From positions 1 through 64,000 of the forward strand of contig NZ_LZLQ01000015.1 of assembly GCF_001673315.1 (NCBI RefSeq): a stretch of 64,000 nt of DNA, read 5' to 3'. This DNA comes from Mycobacterium asiaticum. GTDB taxonomy: Bacteria; Actinomycetota; Actinomycetes; Mycobacteriales; Mycobacteriaceae. Positions 42,895-51,153 of the stretch are shown piece after piece. The stretch's first letter is position 1. Every line of letters starts with the position of its first letter. The position numbers were made by a program, and so were the translations under genes. The notes under the pieces were generated by a model that was not told the DNA's origin, searched no databases, and saw only the letters and a program-made list of their open reading frames with translations.

Positions 42895-43698
42895 ATGCCA
42901 GCGACCGCGTCCGCGCTACCCGAAGCGACCACCCCCAGTGCCGTCATCGACCGGATCTCGCTGGTCCTCGATGCTTTCGAAGGGCCTGGACGGCTGACGT
43001 TGGCGCAGATCGTGCGCCGCACCGGCCTGCCGCGGTCATCGGCGCACCGGATGCTGGAACGCCTGGTACAGCTGCGCTGGCTGCGGCGCAACGGACGTGA
43101 CTATGAGCTCGGCATGCGTCTGGTCGAACTGGGATCGCTGGCGGTACATCAGGACCGCCTGGTGCGCGCAGCTAAGCCCTTATTGGGTGATTTGCACCGG
43201 GCCACAGGGCTTGTCATCCATCTCGCAGTGCTGGACGGATCAGACGTTGTCTATCTCGACAAGATCGGCGATCGACTGGTCGCCCCGATTCCGACCAGGG
43301 TGGGCGGCCGTGAACCGGCGCACTGCGCGGCGGTCGGCAAGGCCATGCTCGCCTACCGGGACGACCGGGAGCCGATAGACCTGACCACTCGCAAGACCAA
43401 GTACTCCATCGCCTCTGCGGCACAGCTGAGAGCCGAACTGGCCAGGATCCGCGACCACGGTTTTGCGTTCGACCGGGAGGAATCGCTTCTTGGATTCGGT
43501 TGCGTCGCAGCACCGATCGGTGGACCCGGAGATGCTGTGGCCGCGGTATCGGTGTGTGGTCCAATGAGCCGCATGATGTTCGATCAACGACTGGTCGCGC
43601 CGGTGCGCATGACCGCGATGAATATTTGGCGCAACGTTGAGGACGGCCGGGTTGCGCCGACACTGCAGCCGACGAGGCCGCTGCTTCGATACGCGTGA
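42895..43698 (+). CDS. IclR family transcriptional regulator
   Basis: The 267-residue protein has an N-terminal winged helix at about residues 16-75 (RLTLAQIVRRTGLPRSSAHRML) and a C-terminal IclR effector domain with VGGREPAHCAAVGKAMLA and an ESLLGFGCVAAPIGG strand. IclR regulators commonly control aromatic or acid catabolism, so this one may govern the ring-cleavage genes next to it. GGAGG lies before the ATG. Its stop overlaps the GTG of the esterase gene (43695-43698), so the downstream genes are in the same operon. Confidence 0.92.
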   Translation: MPATASALPEATTPSAVIDRISLVLDAFEGPGRLTLAQIVRRTGLPRSSAHRMLERLVQLRWLRRNGRDYELGMRLVELGSLAVHQDRLVRAAKPLLGDLHRATGLVIHLAVLDGSDVVYLDKIGDRLVAPIPTRVGGREPAHCAAVGKAMLAYRDDREPIDLTTRKTKYSIASAAQLRAELARIRDHGFAFDREESLLGFGCVAAPIGGPGDAVAAVSVCGPMSRMMFDQRLVAPVRMTAMNIWRNVEDGRVAPTLQPTRPLLRYA

Positions 43699-44619
43699 AG
43701 CTCGATCCACAGATCGCGCCGTTGATCGAAGAGCTGGACGCCGGCTTCCCGCTCGTGCACACGATGACCGGTGCGCAAGCCAGGGCGGTGATCCGCGACC
43801 GGTTCGTGCCGGCCTTCGCGCCCGAGCCTGTCGCCGAGGTTCGTGAGGCGGTCGTCCCCGGAACGGGAGGCGACATCCCGGTGCGCATCTACTGCCCTGA
43901 CGGTGACGATCTGCCGGTGTTGGTGTACGCACACGGCGGCGGTTTCGTATTCTGCGACCTGGACAGTCACGACGGCCTGTGCCGCAGTCTCGCCAATAGC
44001 GTTCCTGCCGTTGTCGTTTCGGTCGGGTACCGGCTGGCGCCGGAGCATCGCTGGCCCGCCGCGGCCGACGATGTCTACGCGGTGATCGAGTCGGCGGCGG
44101 CCGGCGCGTTCGGCGGCGATTGCAGCCGCATTGCCGTCGGGCGGTGACAGCGCCGGTGGGAATCTGGCCGCCGTGACCGCATTGATGGCCCGCGACCGCA
44201 ACGGGCCGGTGCTCTCGGCGCAACTGCTCATCTACCCGGTGATCGCCGCTGACTTCACCACCGGTTCCTATAGCTTGTTCGGCCGCGGCTACTACAACCC
44301 AAAGCCCGCTATGCAGTGGTATTGGGACCAGTATGTGCCTCGCCTGAAGGATCGCACACATCCCTACGCATCACCGTTGCATGCCGATTTGCGTGCCTTA
44401 CCGCCCGCTGTTCTGGTGGTCGCCGGGCATGACCCGTTGCGCGACGAAGCGCTCGCATACGCCGCGGCCCTCGATGCGGCCGCGGTACCCGTGACGCTGC
44501 TTCGATTCGACGGCGGTATACATGGCTTTATGAGCATGCCTCTACTGGACATCGCTCGGGAAGCGCGTGACCGAGCGAGTGCGGCGCTTGGCTCGGCGCT
44601 GGGGCCGCTCGATGCCTGA
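43695..44619 (+). pseudogene. Alpha/beta hydrolase (HSL-type esterase) with one-base frameshift
   Basis: The first frame (43695-44147) encodes an esterase start with HGGGFVF and YRLAPEHRWP and stops after RIAVGR. The second frame continues at once with GGDSAGGNLAA, VVAGHDPLRDEA and GGIHGFMS, to a stop at 44619. The break is in GTCGGGCGG at about 44138-44146; removing one G restores VGGDSAGG, including the catalytic serine. The whole product would have about 307 residues, normal for LipI/NlhH-type esterases. It may be a genuine lesion or a sequencing error. Confidence 0.88.
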
Positions 44620-44959
44620 CGGCGAAGTCTTCGTGATCGACCGGGTGGTGACCCGACCCGGCCATGCTCGGCGGTTCGTGGACTCCTATCTCGCCGAGTA
44701 CGCCCCAGGCGCGCGGGAACGCGGCATGACGCTGCGCGACGTTCTGGTGAGCCCGCCCATCTGGTTCGACGACGCGGTCAACACGATCACGATCACTTGG
44801 ACGCTGCCCAGCGTGCAGGCGTGGTGGGAGATGACGTGGCAGGGCCGTCCGGATCCGGGTTTGGCCGAATGGTGGTCGCGGATCAGCGAATTGGTGGTGG
44901 AACGGTCGCGGTCGTTCGCCGCGGCGGCAGATGACGTGGATGATCTGTGCGATGTATAG
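44612..44959 (+). CDS. Small A/B-barrel (NIPSNAP-like) protein
   Basis: The 115-residue protein reads as one alpha+beta barrel unit: VFVIDRVVTRPGHARRFVDSYLAEYAPGARERGM at the start, then a WWEM-containing helix. Such small proteins bind or process hydrophobic intermediates in catabolic operons. The ATG at 44612 overlaps the end of the esterase gene by 8 bases. It is coupled to the next gene. The exact family is uncertain. Confidence 0.7.
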   Translation: MPDGEVFVIDRVVTRPGHARRFVDSYLAEYAPGARERGMTLRDVLVSPPIWFDDAVNTITITWTLPSVQAWWEMTWQGRPDPGLAEWWSRISELVVERSRSFAAAADDVDDLCDV

Positions 44960-45593
44960 CGTCATCAGGTTGCTCGACGTGCACGAATCAGAACGCGATC
45001 GAATACTTCGCGATCTGCGTGCGGTTGCGGCGGGCTCACCGTATTCGATCGTGCAACCGACGATGCCGGGTTCGCGCTACGGCGGTGACATTCTCGCTCA
45101 TCTGCGTTTCGGTTCGAAAGGCGAATGGCGTTCGCTCGCTTTAGATTTCGACGCGGTAATCGAGGACTCCGCGGTGACGCGGGTCGACGGCGCCAACTAC
45201 GCGGGTAGCCCGCTGCGCACGGACATCACCAGCGGCACGGTGTATCGCACGCTGCTCTTGCGGGTGTCCCCCGGCGCTGCCACCGAGACGATCGCCCGCT
45301 TCGAGGACGAACTCCGGTCGATGGCGGACTACGTAAACACAATCACCGCTTGGCAGTTGAGTCGCGTCGATGAGTCCGTCGGGACCTCGCCGTGGACGCA
45401 TGTTTTCGAGCAGGGGTTCACCGACGTCGATGGTCTGGTGGGCCAATACATGATGCATCCGATCCACTGGGCGGTGGTGGATCGTTGGTTTGACCCCGAA
45501 TGTCCCGAGGTAATTGTGCGGGATCGGGTGTGTCACAGCTTCTGCGTGCTGCCCGACACCGCAAACTGGGACAATCTTCCTGCGGCCGAGTAA
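44952..45593 (+). CDS. Dabb-family (stress-responsive A/B-barrel) protein
   Basis: The 213-residue protein begins YSVIRLLDVHESERDRI and contains two A/B-barrel halves, with VYRTLLLRVSPGAATETIARFEDELRSM and then HPIHWAVVDRWFDPECPE. It overlaps the previous stop by 8 bases, so the IclR-esterase-barrel genes form one operon. The role is unknown; the start ATG at 44952 is chosen over 44931 because the family motif begins there. Confidence 0.72.
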   Translation: MYSVIRLLDVHESERDRILRDLRAVAAGSPYSIVQPTMPGSRYGGDILAHLRFGSKGEWRSLALDFDAVIEDSAVTRVDGANYAGSPLRTDITSGTVYRTLLLRVSPGAATETIARFEDELRSMADYVNTITAWQLSRVDESVGTSPWTHVFEQGFTDVDGLVGQYMMHPIHWAVVDRWFDPECPEVIVRDRVCHSFCVLPDTANWDNLPAAE

Positions 45594-45674
45594 GCGAAAT
45601 CTGTTGCCTTGTGGGAACTTCTTGTTCGGTGGCGCTCAGTACTATTCGGGGGTATACCGTCGAGCACGCGTTAA

Positions 45675-45890
45675 GAAATCGTCGAGGTCTTCGAAGCGCT
45701 CGAGGCCGAGTTGGATCGGTTGTGTGAGTTGTCTTTTGACGCGTTCACCACCCCTGAGCGGTTGCGTGCTCTGGAACGTTTGGAGCGGGTGAGCCGCCGG
45801 TTGCTTACACCCCAGCATGCCGTCATCAATGAGGTTGCCGCACAAGCCAGCAACGAAGAGCTGGGCGGCACCCTAAGCTCAGCGTTTCGA
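45675..45890 (+). pseudogene. REP13E12 (DUF222/HNH) remnant, N-terminal piece only
   Basis: The frame VEVFEALEAELDRLCELSFDAFTTPERLRALERLERVSRRLL, then INEVAAQASNEELGGTL, is the standard N-terminus of the mycobacterial 13E12 repeat proteins (DUF222, with an HNH nuclease end in whole copies). A stop at 45672 closes it upstream, and similarity stops after about 45885, where an unrelated gene begins on the other strand. At least 300 residues are missing. It is a relic of a mobile repeat at an islet edge. Confidence 0.8.
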
Positions 45891-45899
45891 GGCGAGTTA

Positions 45900-46292
45900 C
45901 TAAGCCGTCGCGACCTGCTTCTTGCCGAAGATGCGCTCCAGCGCAGCCGTGTCGCCGTATGCCTGTACCCGGACGGTCTGACCGTCGCGCACGGTGAACA
46001 CGGTCGCAGCGTCCGTGGTTTCCCCGGCCACGGTGGTCTGGCCGAGCATGACCACTAAGTCGCCGTCGGCGAGGATGTGATCGTTAGTGACGGAAGTTTG
46101 CTTCTCACCCATCTTGGCCAGCAGCTCTGCTATTTCCTGCTTGCCGTGGTAGGTGCCGCTGATGGCGCTGTCGCCCGGCTGGATCCACTCGACTTTGTCA
46201 TCGAACAGGCTCATCACTGTGTCGCCGTCACCAGCGTTGAAGGCTTCGTAACCCTTCTTGATGAGCTTGATGTTCTGTTCTTGCTCTGACAT
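45900..46292 (-). CDS. SnoaL/NTF2-like family protein
   Basis: The 130-residue protein has the NTF2 cone fold: a long first helix (IKLIKKGYEAFNAGDGDTVMSLF), then DKVEWIQPG and a beta sheet with YHGKQEIAELLAKMGE. Proteins of this type include steroid isomerases, polyketide cyclases and ligand carriers. AAAGGAACTGAAA before the ATG at 46292 is a good ribosome site. It directly borders the 13E12 remnant. Confidence 0.83.
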   Translation of the reverse strand: MSEQEQNIKLIKKGYEAFNAGDGDTVMSLFDDKVEWIQPGDSAISGTYHGKQEIAELLAKMGEKQTSVTNDHILADGDLVVMLGQTTVAGETTDAATVFTVRDGQTVRVQAYGDTAALERIFGKKQVATA

Positions 46293-46410
46293 TTTCAGTT
46301 CCTTTCGTGATTACCTGATGTCTCGGCCGTGACGGGCACGCCCGGTCTAGCGCCCCGGCGGAATTGCGGTGGGGAGCGCCCCTGGACCATCGCCTTTCAC
46401 TAGCCCCCCA

Positions 46411-46770
46411 TCAGAGGTGCTCCATCATGCGAGACATCCGTCCACCCTCGAAATAGCTGGCCTCACGGCGCGTATAAATAGGCCGCGGCTCGGGCAGCCG
46501 GAGGTGGATATGGCCGATTGCTGTAATCAAGGCTGCGTCCGACCAGTGGCGACGAGTCGTTGCCGGCGATACCGATGCGGCTACTGCGGAGTTGAACAGG
46601 ACTTCCTGTTCGCTGATGAGAACCGGTGTCGAGGCGTCTCGCGCGGAGTCGACGGTCGTCTGCTGCGTATCGAGGCAGTCGATCCGCATGCTCACCGCGG
46701 CCGAAGCTGGCTCGACATCGGGCGCCGGAGGATCGGGTAGTGAGTGCAATGTGGGTAGCAAGTGAAACAT
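46411..46770 (-). CDS. Hypothetical protein of mycobacterial type
   Basis: The 119-residue frame starts MFHLLPTLHSLPDPPAPDVEP and ends with SYFEGGRMSRMMEHL. I believe related small proteins with that ending exist in other mycobacteria. AAAGG stands about 11 bases before the ATG. No catalytic residues or membrane segments are visible. The region is less GC-rich than most of the window. Confidence 0.5.
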   Translation of the reverse strand: MFHLLPTLHSLPDPPAPDVEPASAAVSMRIDCLDTQQTTVDSARDASTPVLISEQEVLFNSAVAASVSPATTRRHWSDAALITAIGHIHLRLPEPRPIYTRREASYFEGGRMSRMMEHL

Positions 46771-46987
46771 GGCGAATGCCTTTCGATGATTGCGGGCTAC
46801 TACCCGAGTGACAGCTATCGAACACCTGTAAGACAATCACCATGACGTGGGCAACTCGTCATCTATATGGATGACATTTCTATCTGGATGAGATCCGACT
46901 ATTCTTTGCTGGAGGCCTCCGCATGAGGGTTGACAGCGAGGAAGGTTTGCCGATGCGGGCACCAACCGGTGAATCGGAGCCCGGGCC

Positions 46988-48109
46988 ATGGTCACGCTCG
47001 AGAAATATTCGCACCTAGTATCTGGCATCTACGCCGCGGCGGTGACTCCAGATCACTGGGAAGCGGCCTTAGGCGAGATTCGCCGCACGTTGGATGGAAT
47101 AGCCGGCGGGCTGTTCACGGCCGATAGTACGGTCTGGTCCCTACTTGATTCGACCCTTCCCGCGGACGTCGCCAAGATCTACGCCGAGTACTACCACCGT
47201 TTAGACCACGTGCTCGCCGCCGTCGGGCGGGGACCGCCGGGTGCGGTGCGGACGGGGACGGAGTTGATGCCGCTTGTCTGGAAGACGGAATTCCACGAAA
47301 AGTGGTTGCGTCCCCTCGAAATCGATGACGGGTTGTTCGTCCGGCTAACGGGCGGGGCAAGACCTACGTGTTTCCTCGTGGGGGCACCGAGACGGACCGA
47401 GTCGTTCGACACAACTGACCGTGTCAGGTTGATGAGGGGCCTGCTTCCACACCTGCAACAGGCCCTGCGCACACAGAATAAGCTCGCCACCCTTGCCCAC
47501 AGCACCGATGAGCTGGCGGGAGCACTGGAGGTTGTTCGGCACGGAGTGGTCATCGTCGTCGGAGGCGAACACCTGATTAAGAACCTGAATTCGGCTGCCG
47601 AACGAATTTTCCGCTCCGGAGATGGCCTCTGCGTGCGGTCAGGACGCATCGCCCCGACGAGCGCGCACACCGAACGAGAGCTGCATCGCGCCATCGACGA
47701 TGCCCTAGGCGGCGGATGCTCCACCATTCGGGCGGGCAAGTCGCTCATCTCTGTTCGGCCCTCGGGTAGGCGGCCGTATGTCGTTCATGTGCTGCCCTCC
47801 CACCGCCGTAATGCTGACGCGCCACTCAGGCAGCCAATGGCCTTGATTCTCATCATCGATCCTGAGGACGAGCCTGAACCCGCCGCAGCGCTTTTGCGGC
47901 GGCTTTACCGCCTCACCGATGCCGAGGCCGACGTTGCCTTGCGCGTGACGCACGGCGCGGACATGAAGGAGATTTCAGAGGAGTTGTCGGTCTCATTGAC
48001 GACGGTTCGCACCCATCTGCAACATGTCTTCGACAAGACGGACACCCACCGCCAAGTTGAGCTTGTCCGACTTCTACTCAAGTACGGCCCTAATTACACC
48101 GCGCCGTAA
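46988..48109 (+). CDS. LuxR family transcriptional regulator
   Basis: The 373-residue protein has a C-terminal LuxR helix-turn-helix at about residues 305-365 (RLTDAEADVALRVTHGADMKEISEELSVS, then VRTHLQHVFDKT). The first 290 residues form an input region that is not a clear receiver or AHL domain; a PAS-like piece seems to lie near VVRHGVVIVVGGEHLIKNLN. Such solitary LuxR proteins are common in mycobacteria. It has no operon partner; the neighbour at 48320 is on the other strand. The ligand and target are unknown. Confidence 0.87.
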   Translation: MVTLEKYSHLVSGIYAAAVTPDHWEAALGEIRRTLDGIAGGLFTADSTVWSLLDSTLPADVAKIYAEYYHRLDHVLAAVGRGPPGAVRTGTELMPLVWKTEFHEKWLRPLEIDDGLFVRLTGGARPTCFLVGAPRRTESFDTTDRVRLMRGLLPHLQQALRTQNKLATLAHSTDELAGALEVVRHGVVIVVGGEHLIKNLNSAAERIFRSGDGLCVRSGRIAPTSAHTERELHRAIDDALGGGCSTIRAGKSLISVRPSGRRPYVVHVLPSHRRNADAPLRQPMALILIIDPEDEPEPAAALLRRLYRLTDAEADVALRVTHGADMKEISEELSVSLTTVRTHLQHVFDKTDTHRQVELVRLLLKYGPNYTAP

Positions 48110-48319
48110 TGAGGCGCCCACGTAATGGCCGCTGGCTCCGGGCTCGCCAGTCATGGCGTCGGCGCCAGTCAGCACGTCGTCCATCCACATCGTTCCTCAG
48201 CAGTGGCATTTAGCCACGTACTTCAATGGTTCGCGGCCAACCCCGCATCAACACCTCAAATAATCCCGAAATACTGTTGCGCCAAAGAGGACGACGACGA
48301 ACCCGAATGACGCAGTGAG
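48110..48319. other. Intergenic stretch without supported gene
   Basis: About 210 bases separate the LuxR and SDR stops. A 61-codon frame (48125-48310) crosses it but has no ribosome site or recognisable features, so I do not call it a gene. The sequence is plain. Confidence 0.6.
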
Positions 48320-49207
48320 TTACCAACCAGCGGGCCTGATGTTGGGGTTCGCCGCCTCCGGCGGCCCCAACGACGGGAGCACCGAGATACCGTCCAAGCT
48401 GTGCACCGGCAGACCCTGCGACCAGGGGTAGTGCAGGCTGAACGCCACCAGGCCAGTGCATTCGGCGGCGGGCCGATGGCACATTGCCAATACGGTCTCG
48501 GCCAGATATTCCACCGGCTCGGTCGGGAACGACTCCGGAATGAGTTGCGCCGCACCGGCAGTGTGGACAGCTGTCGACGGAGCGACGCAATTGGCGGCGA
48601 TGTTCGCATCAAGCAGTTCGGCGGCCACACCCTGAGTGAGACGGTGCAGCGCGGCTTTACACGACGCGTAGATGACGTCACCGGCGGTCTTGTTGTAATC
48701 ACGGTAGGGCCGCACCGGAGGCACCCCGGTGACCGATCCGATGTTGACGATCCAGCCCGCCCCCTGGCTGCGCATCTGGGGTACAACGGCTTTGGTCAGC
48801 ATGAACGGGACGCGCAGATAGTGTTCAACGGTCCTGTCGAACGTCTCCAACGACATGTCCTCGACCAACGCGTAATCGGCGAATCCCGCGTTGTTGACCA
48901 GGATGTCGATGCGGCCGGCGCGGTCGAGTACTCGGTCGATGAGACTGTCGCGCTGAGCCTGATCCTCTAGGTCCGCCGCCACCCCGATCGCCCGGCCACC
49001 CGCCGCTTCGATCAACGCGATCGTCTCGTCTATCGTGCCGGGCAGGATAGCTCCCACACCCGCCCGCACCGAGGACGACGGCTCAAACGACCGCGCTGTC
49101 ACCACCACCGTGGCTCCTTCGGCGGCGAGTCGCTGCGCGATGGCCCGGCCGATGCCCCGGCTGCTACCGGTCACCAAAGCCGTTCTGCCGAACAGCAACC
49201 CCGTCAT
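48320..49207 (-). CDS. Short-chain dehydrogenase/reductase
   Basis: The 295-residue SDR has VTGSSRGIGRAIAQRL, NNAGFADYA, catalytic Ser in IGSVTG and YASCK as Tyr-xxx-Lys, plus a longer C-terminus rich in aromatic residues. Its ATG overlaps the stop of the monooxygenase gene (49204-49207), so the two are co-translated. The pair would oxidise an alcohol to a ketone and insert oxygen next to it. The substrate is unknown but the cluster suggests a ring ketone. Confidence 0.86.
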   Translation of the reverse strand: MTGLLFGRTALVTGSSRGIGRAIAQRLAAEGATVVVTARSFEPSSSVRAGVGAILPGTIDETIALIEAAGGRAIGVAADLEDQAQRDSLIDRVLDRAGRIDILVNNAGFADYALVEDMSLETFDRTVEHYLRVPFMLTKAVVPQMRSQGAGWIVNIGSVTGVPPVRPYRDYNKTAGDVIYASCKAALHRLTQGVAAELLDANIAANCVAPSTAVHTAGAAQLIPESFPTEPVEYLAETVLAMCHRPAAECTGLVAFSLHYPWSQGLPVHSLDGISVLPSLGPPEAANPNIRPAGW

Positions 49208-51114
49208 CGGAGTTCGAAATGCGCTTCGATCGGGGCACGGTGTTCATGCCAGAGGTCGACCAGGCGGTACGGAGTGGCCACCACTACCCGACCCGATTTG
49301 GAGCGGTAGTACGTGTGTGCGTTGGGGGTGTGACACCACACCGTGCCGGCCATCGCTTGGTCGATTCCGGCGACGTACTCGTCATAGGCCGCTCTAGTCA
49401 CTTCCATGGACGTGGCACCGCGCAGCGCCATGAGCTGCAAACACTCAATGACGTAGTGGGCCATCACTTCCATCGAGAAGTTGGCTCCGGCACCGTGCCC
49501 GGGACTGTAGTTGGGTGCCGAATTGATGAACAGATTCGGGAATCCCGGGACGGTACCGCCGCGGTAGGCCGCGGGACTGTCGCCCCACTCGGCGGCAAGG
49601 GCAATGCCGCCGCGGCCGCGGATGTCAATGGTGGACAGGAAGTCGAGGTGATAACCCGTCGCGTAGATGATGACATCGAGGTCGATCTGCCTACCGTCCT
49701 GAGTGACAATGCCTTTCGCATTGACCTCGCGCGGCTCACTGGCCTCCACGTGCACATGGTCGCGAGTCAACGCCGCATAGTAACCGCCCGGGTCGCGGAT
49801 GATCCGCTTACCGTAGGGCGCAAAATCGGGCGTAACCTTCCTCGCCAATTCTGTTCCCGCCCCGAACGTTCGATCGATGTAGTCCCTACACATCTGCAAC
49901 AGCACATCATTGGCGGGCGAGATCGACAGATGGGTTGCCGCCCATTCCGGGTCGCGCAGAATGACCGGATAGTTGTTGTCTGCCGTACCCCAGAATGACT
50001 TGAGCCGGTTCCAGTTCGCGTAGTACGGCAGGTGCCGGCCGAGGTATCGACGGTGGCCTGGAACGTCGTCGGTCAGCCGTTTGCGTGGCGCGACCCAGTG
50101 CGGTTGCCGCTGAAACACGGTCAGGTGTTCGACCTCGTCGACGCAGGCATCTACGATCTGCACCGCCGTGCAACCGGCCCCGATGACCGCGACCCGGCGG
50201 CCGGTCAGGTCCAAGGAAGGGTCCCACTGGGCTGAGTGAATGCTTGTGCCCGCGAAAGCTTCCCGCCCCGGCAGCTTCGGCCAGCGCGGCCGGTTGAGAT
50301 AACCGGCAGCGGTGATGACCACGCGCGCGAAGCTGACCTCACGGTTGCCGGCTCGGTCCACCGCGTGGATCTGCCACTGCGCGCGATTGTCGTCCCACCA
50401 CAGCGCTTCGACTTCGGTGCCGAACCGGGTGTGGGAACGAAGCCCGTGCTTGTCGGCCAGCTTGACCAGATAAGACTGGTACTCGGCACCCTGCGGGTAG
50501 TAACTCGTCCATTCCGGGTTCACTTCCCGTGACAGCGAGTAGTACGCCGACGGGGTGTCCACGCCGATGCCAGGATAGGTCGTCGTCAGCCAGGTGCCGC
50601 CAACGTCGTCGTTTCGCTCGTAGATCCGGTAGGCAACCCCGGCGTCGGCGGCGGCCAGCGCGGTGATGATGCCGGCGAGGCCCGCCCCGATGATGGCTAC
50701 CGTCGTCGTCTCCGGAATCGGCACCGAACGCGGCAATGTCGGCTGAGAGAGTTGGAAACCGCCCTGTTCGAGCAATAGTGGAACGAACTCGTCGTCGATC
50801 TGCGACCCCAGTGCCAGCGGTAGCAGCCGCCGGAACAGTTCCGGGTCGTCCGAGCGGGCCGGCCGGTCCCCGTCCAGCGCCGCGACCACCGCATCGACCA
50901 GGGCCTCGGCCGTGGCCGGATCGGTCACGCCGGCACGTTCCGGCGGATCCGGAACGTGGAAGATCTTCGGCCCAAAGCGGTCCACCACCGACGGATCACC
51001 GGTGAGCTGCGCCAACACGGCAACCAGAACACCCGGGTCCGCAAGACGCAGGTTCTCCCGCAGGTCCTCGGGATCGGGCGTGGCCATGCCATCAGTATCG
51101 AAGGTGTCGGACAC
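49204..51114 (-). CDS. Baeyer-Villiger monooxygenase with N-terminal extension (HAPMO type)
   Basis: The 636-residue protein is close in length to 4-hydroxyacetophenone monooxygenase (about 640). An N-terminal helical extension of roughly 130 residues precedes the FAD motif GAGLAG (143-148); an NADPH motif GAGCTA follows. The Baeyer-Villiger fingerprint is FAGTSIHSAQW, with Ser where the consensus has Thr. It should make an ester or lactone from a ketone. The start is taken as GTG at 51114; an in-frame ATG lies at 51087. It is divergent from the FadD operon. Confidence 0.88.
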   Translation of the reverse strand: MSDTFDTDGMATPDPEDLRENLRLADPGVLVAVLAQLTGDPSVVDRFGPKIFHVPDPPERAGVTDPATAEALVDAVVAALDGDRPARSDDPELFRRLLPLALGSQIDDEFVPLLLEQGGFQLSQPTLPRSVPIPETTTVAIIGAGLAGIITALAAADAGVAYRIYERNDDVGGTWLTTTYPGIGVDTPSAYYSLSREVNPEWTSYYPQGAEYQSYLVKLADKHGLRSHTRFGTEVEALWWDDNRAQWQIHAVDRAGNREVSFARVVITAAGYLNRPRWPKLPGREAFAGTSIHSAQWDPSLDLTGRRVAVIGAGCTAVQIVDACVDEVEHLTVFQRQPHWVAPRKRLTDDVPGHRRYLGRHLPYYANWNRLKSFWGTADNNYPVILRDPEWAATHLSISPANDVLLQMCRDYIDRTFGAGTELARKVTPDFAPYGKRIIRDPGGYYAALTRDHVHVEASEPREVNAKGIVTQDGRQIDLDVIIYATGYHLDFLSTIDIRGRGGIALAAEWGDSPAAYRGGTVPGFPNLFINSAPNYSPGHGAGANFSMEVMAHYVIECLQLMALRGATSMEVTRAAYDEYVAGIDQAMAGTVWCHTPNAHTYYRSKSGRVVVATPYRLVDLWHEHRAPIEAHFELR

Positions 51115-51153
51115 CCAAGCGACAGTCCTTTCCTCTCAGCGGGACACGCACGT

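Noticed and set aside
44131..44147. Programmed frameshift in the esterase gene
   Set aside because: There is no slippery heptamer or following pseudoknot. A plain one-base insertion in a G run explains the break.
45500..45792. Two overlapping short plus-strand frames
   Set aside because: They cross the end of the Dabb gene and the 13E12 relic in other frames and resemble no protein family.
48125..48310. Small frame of 61 codons after LuxR
   Set aside because: It has no ribosome site or conserved feature and ends beside the convergent SDR stop.
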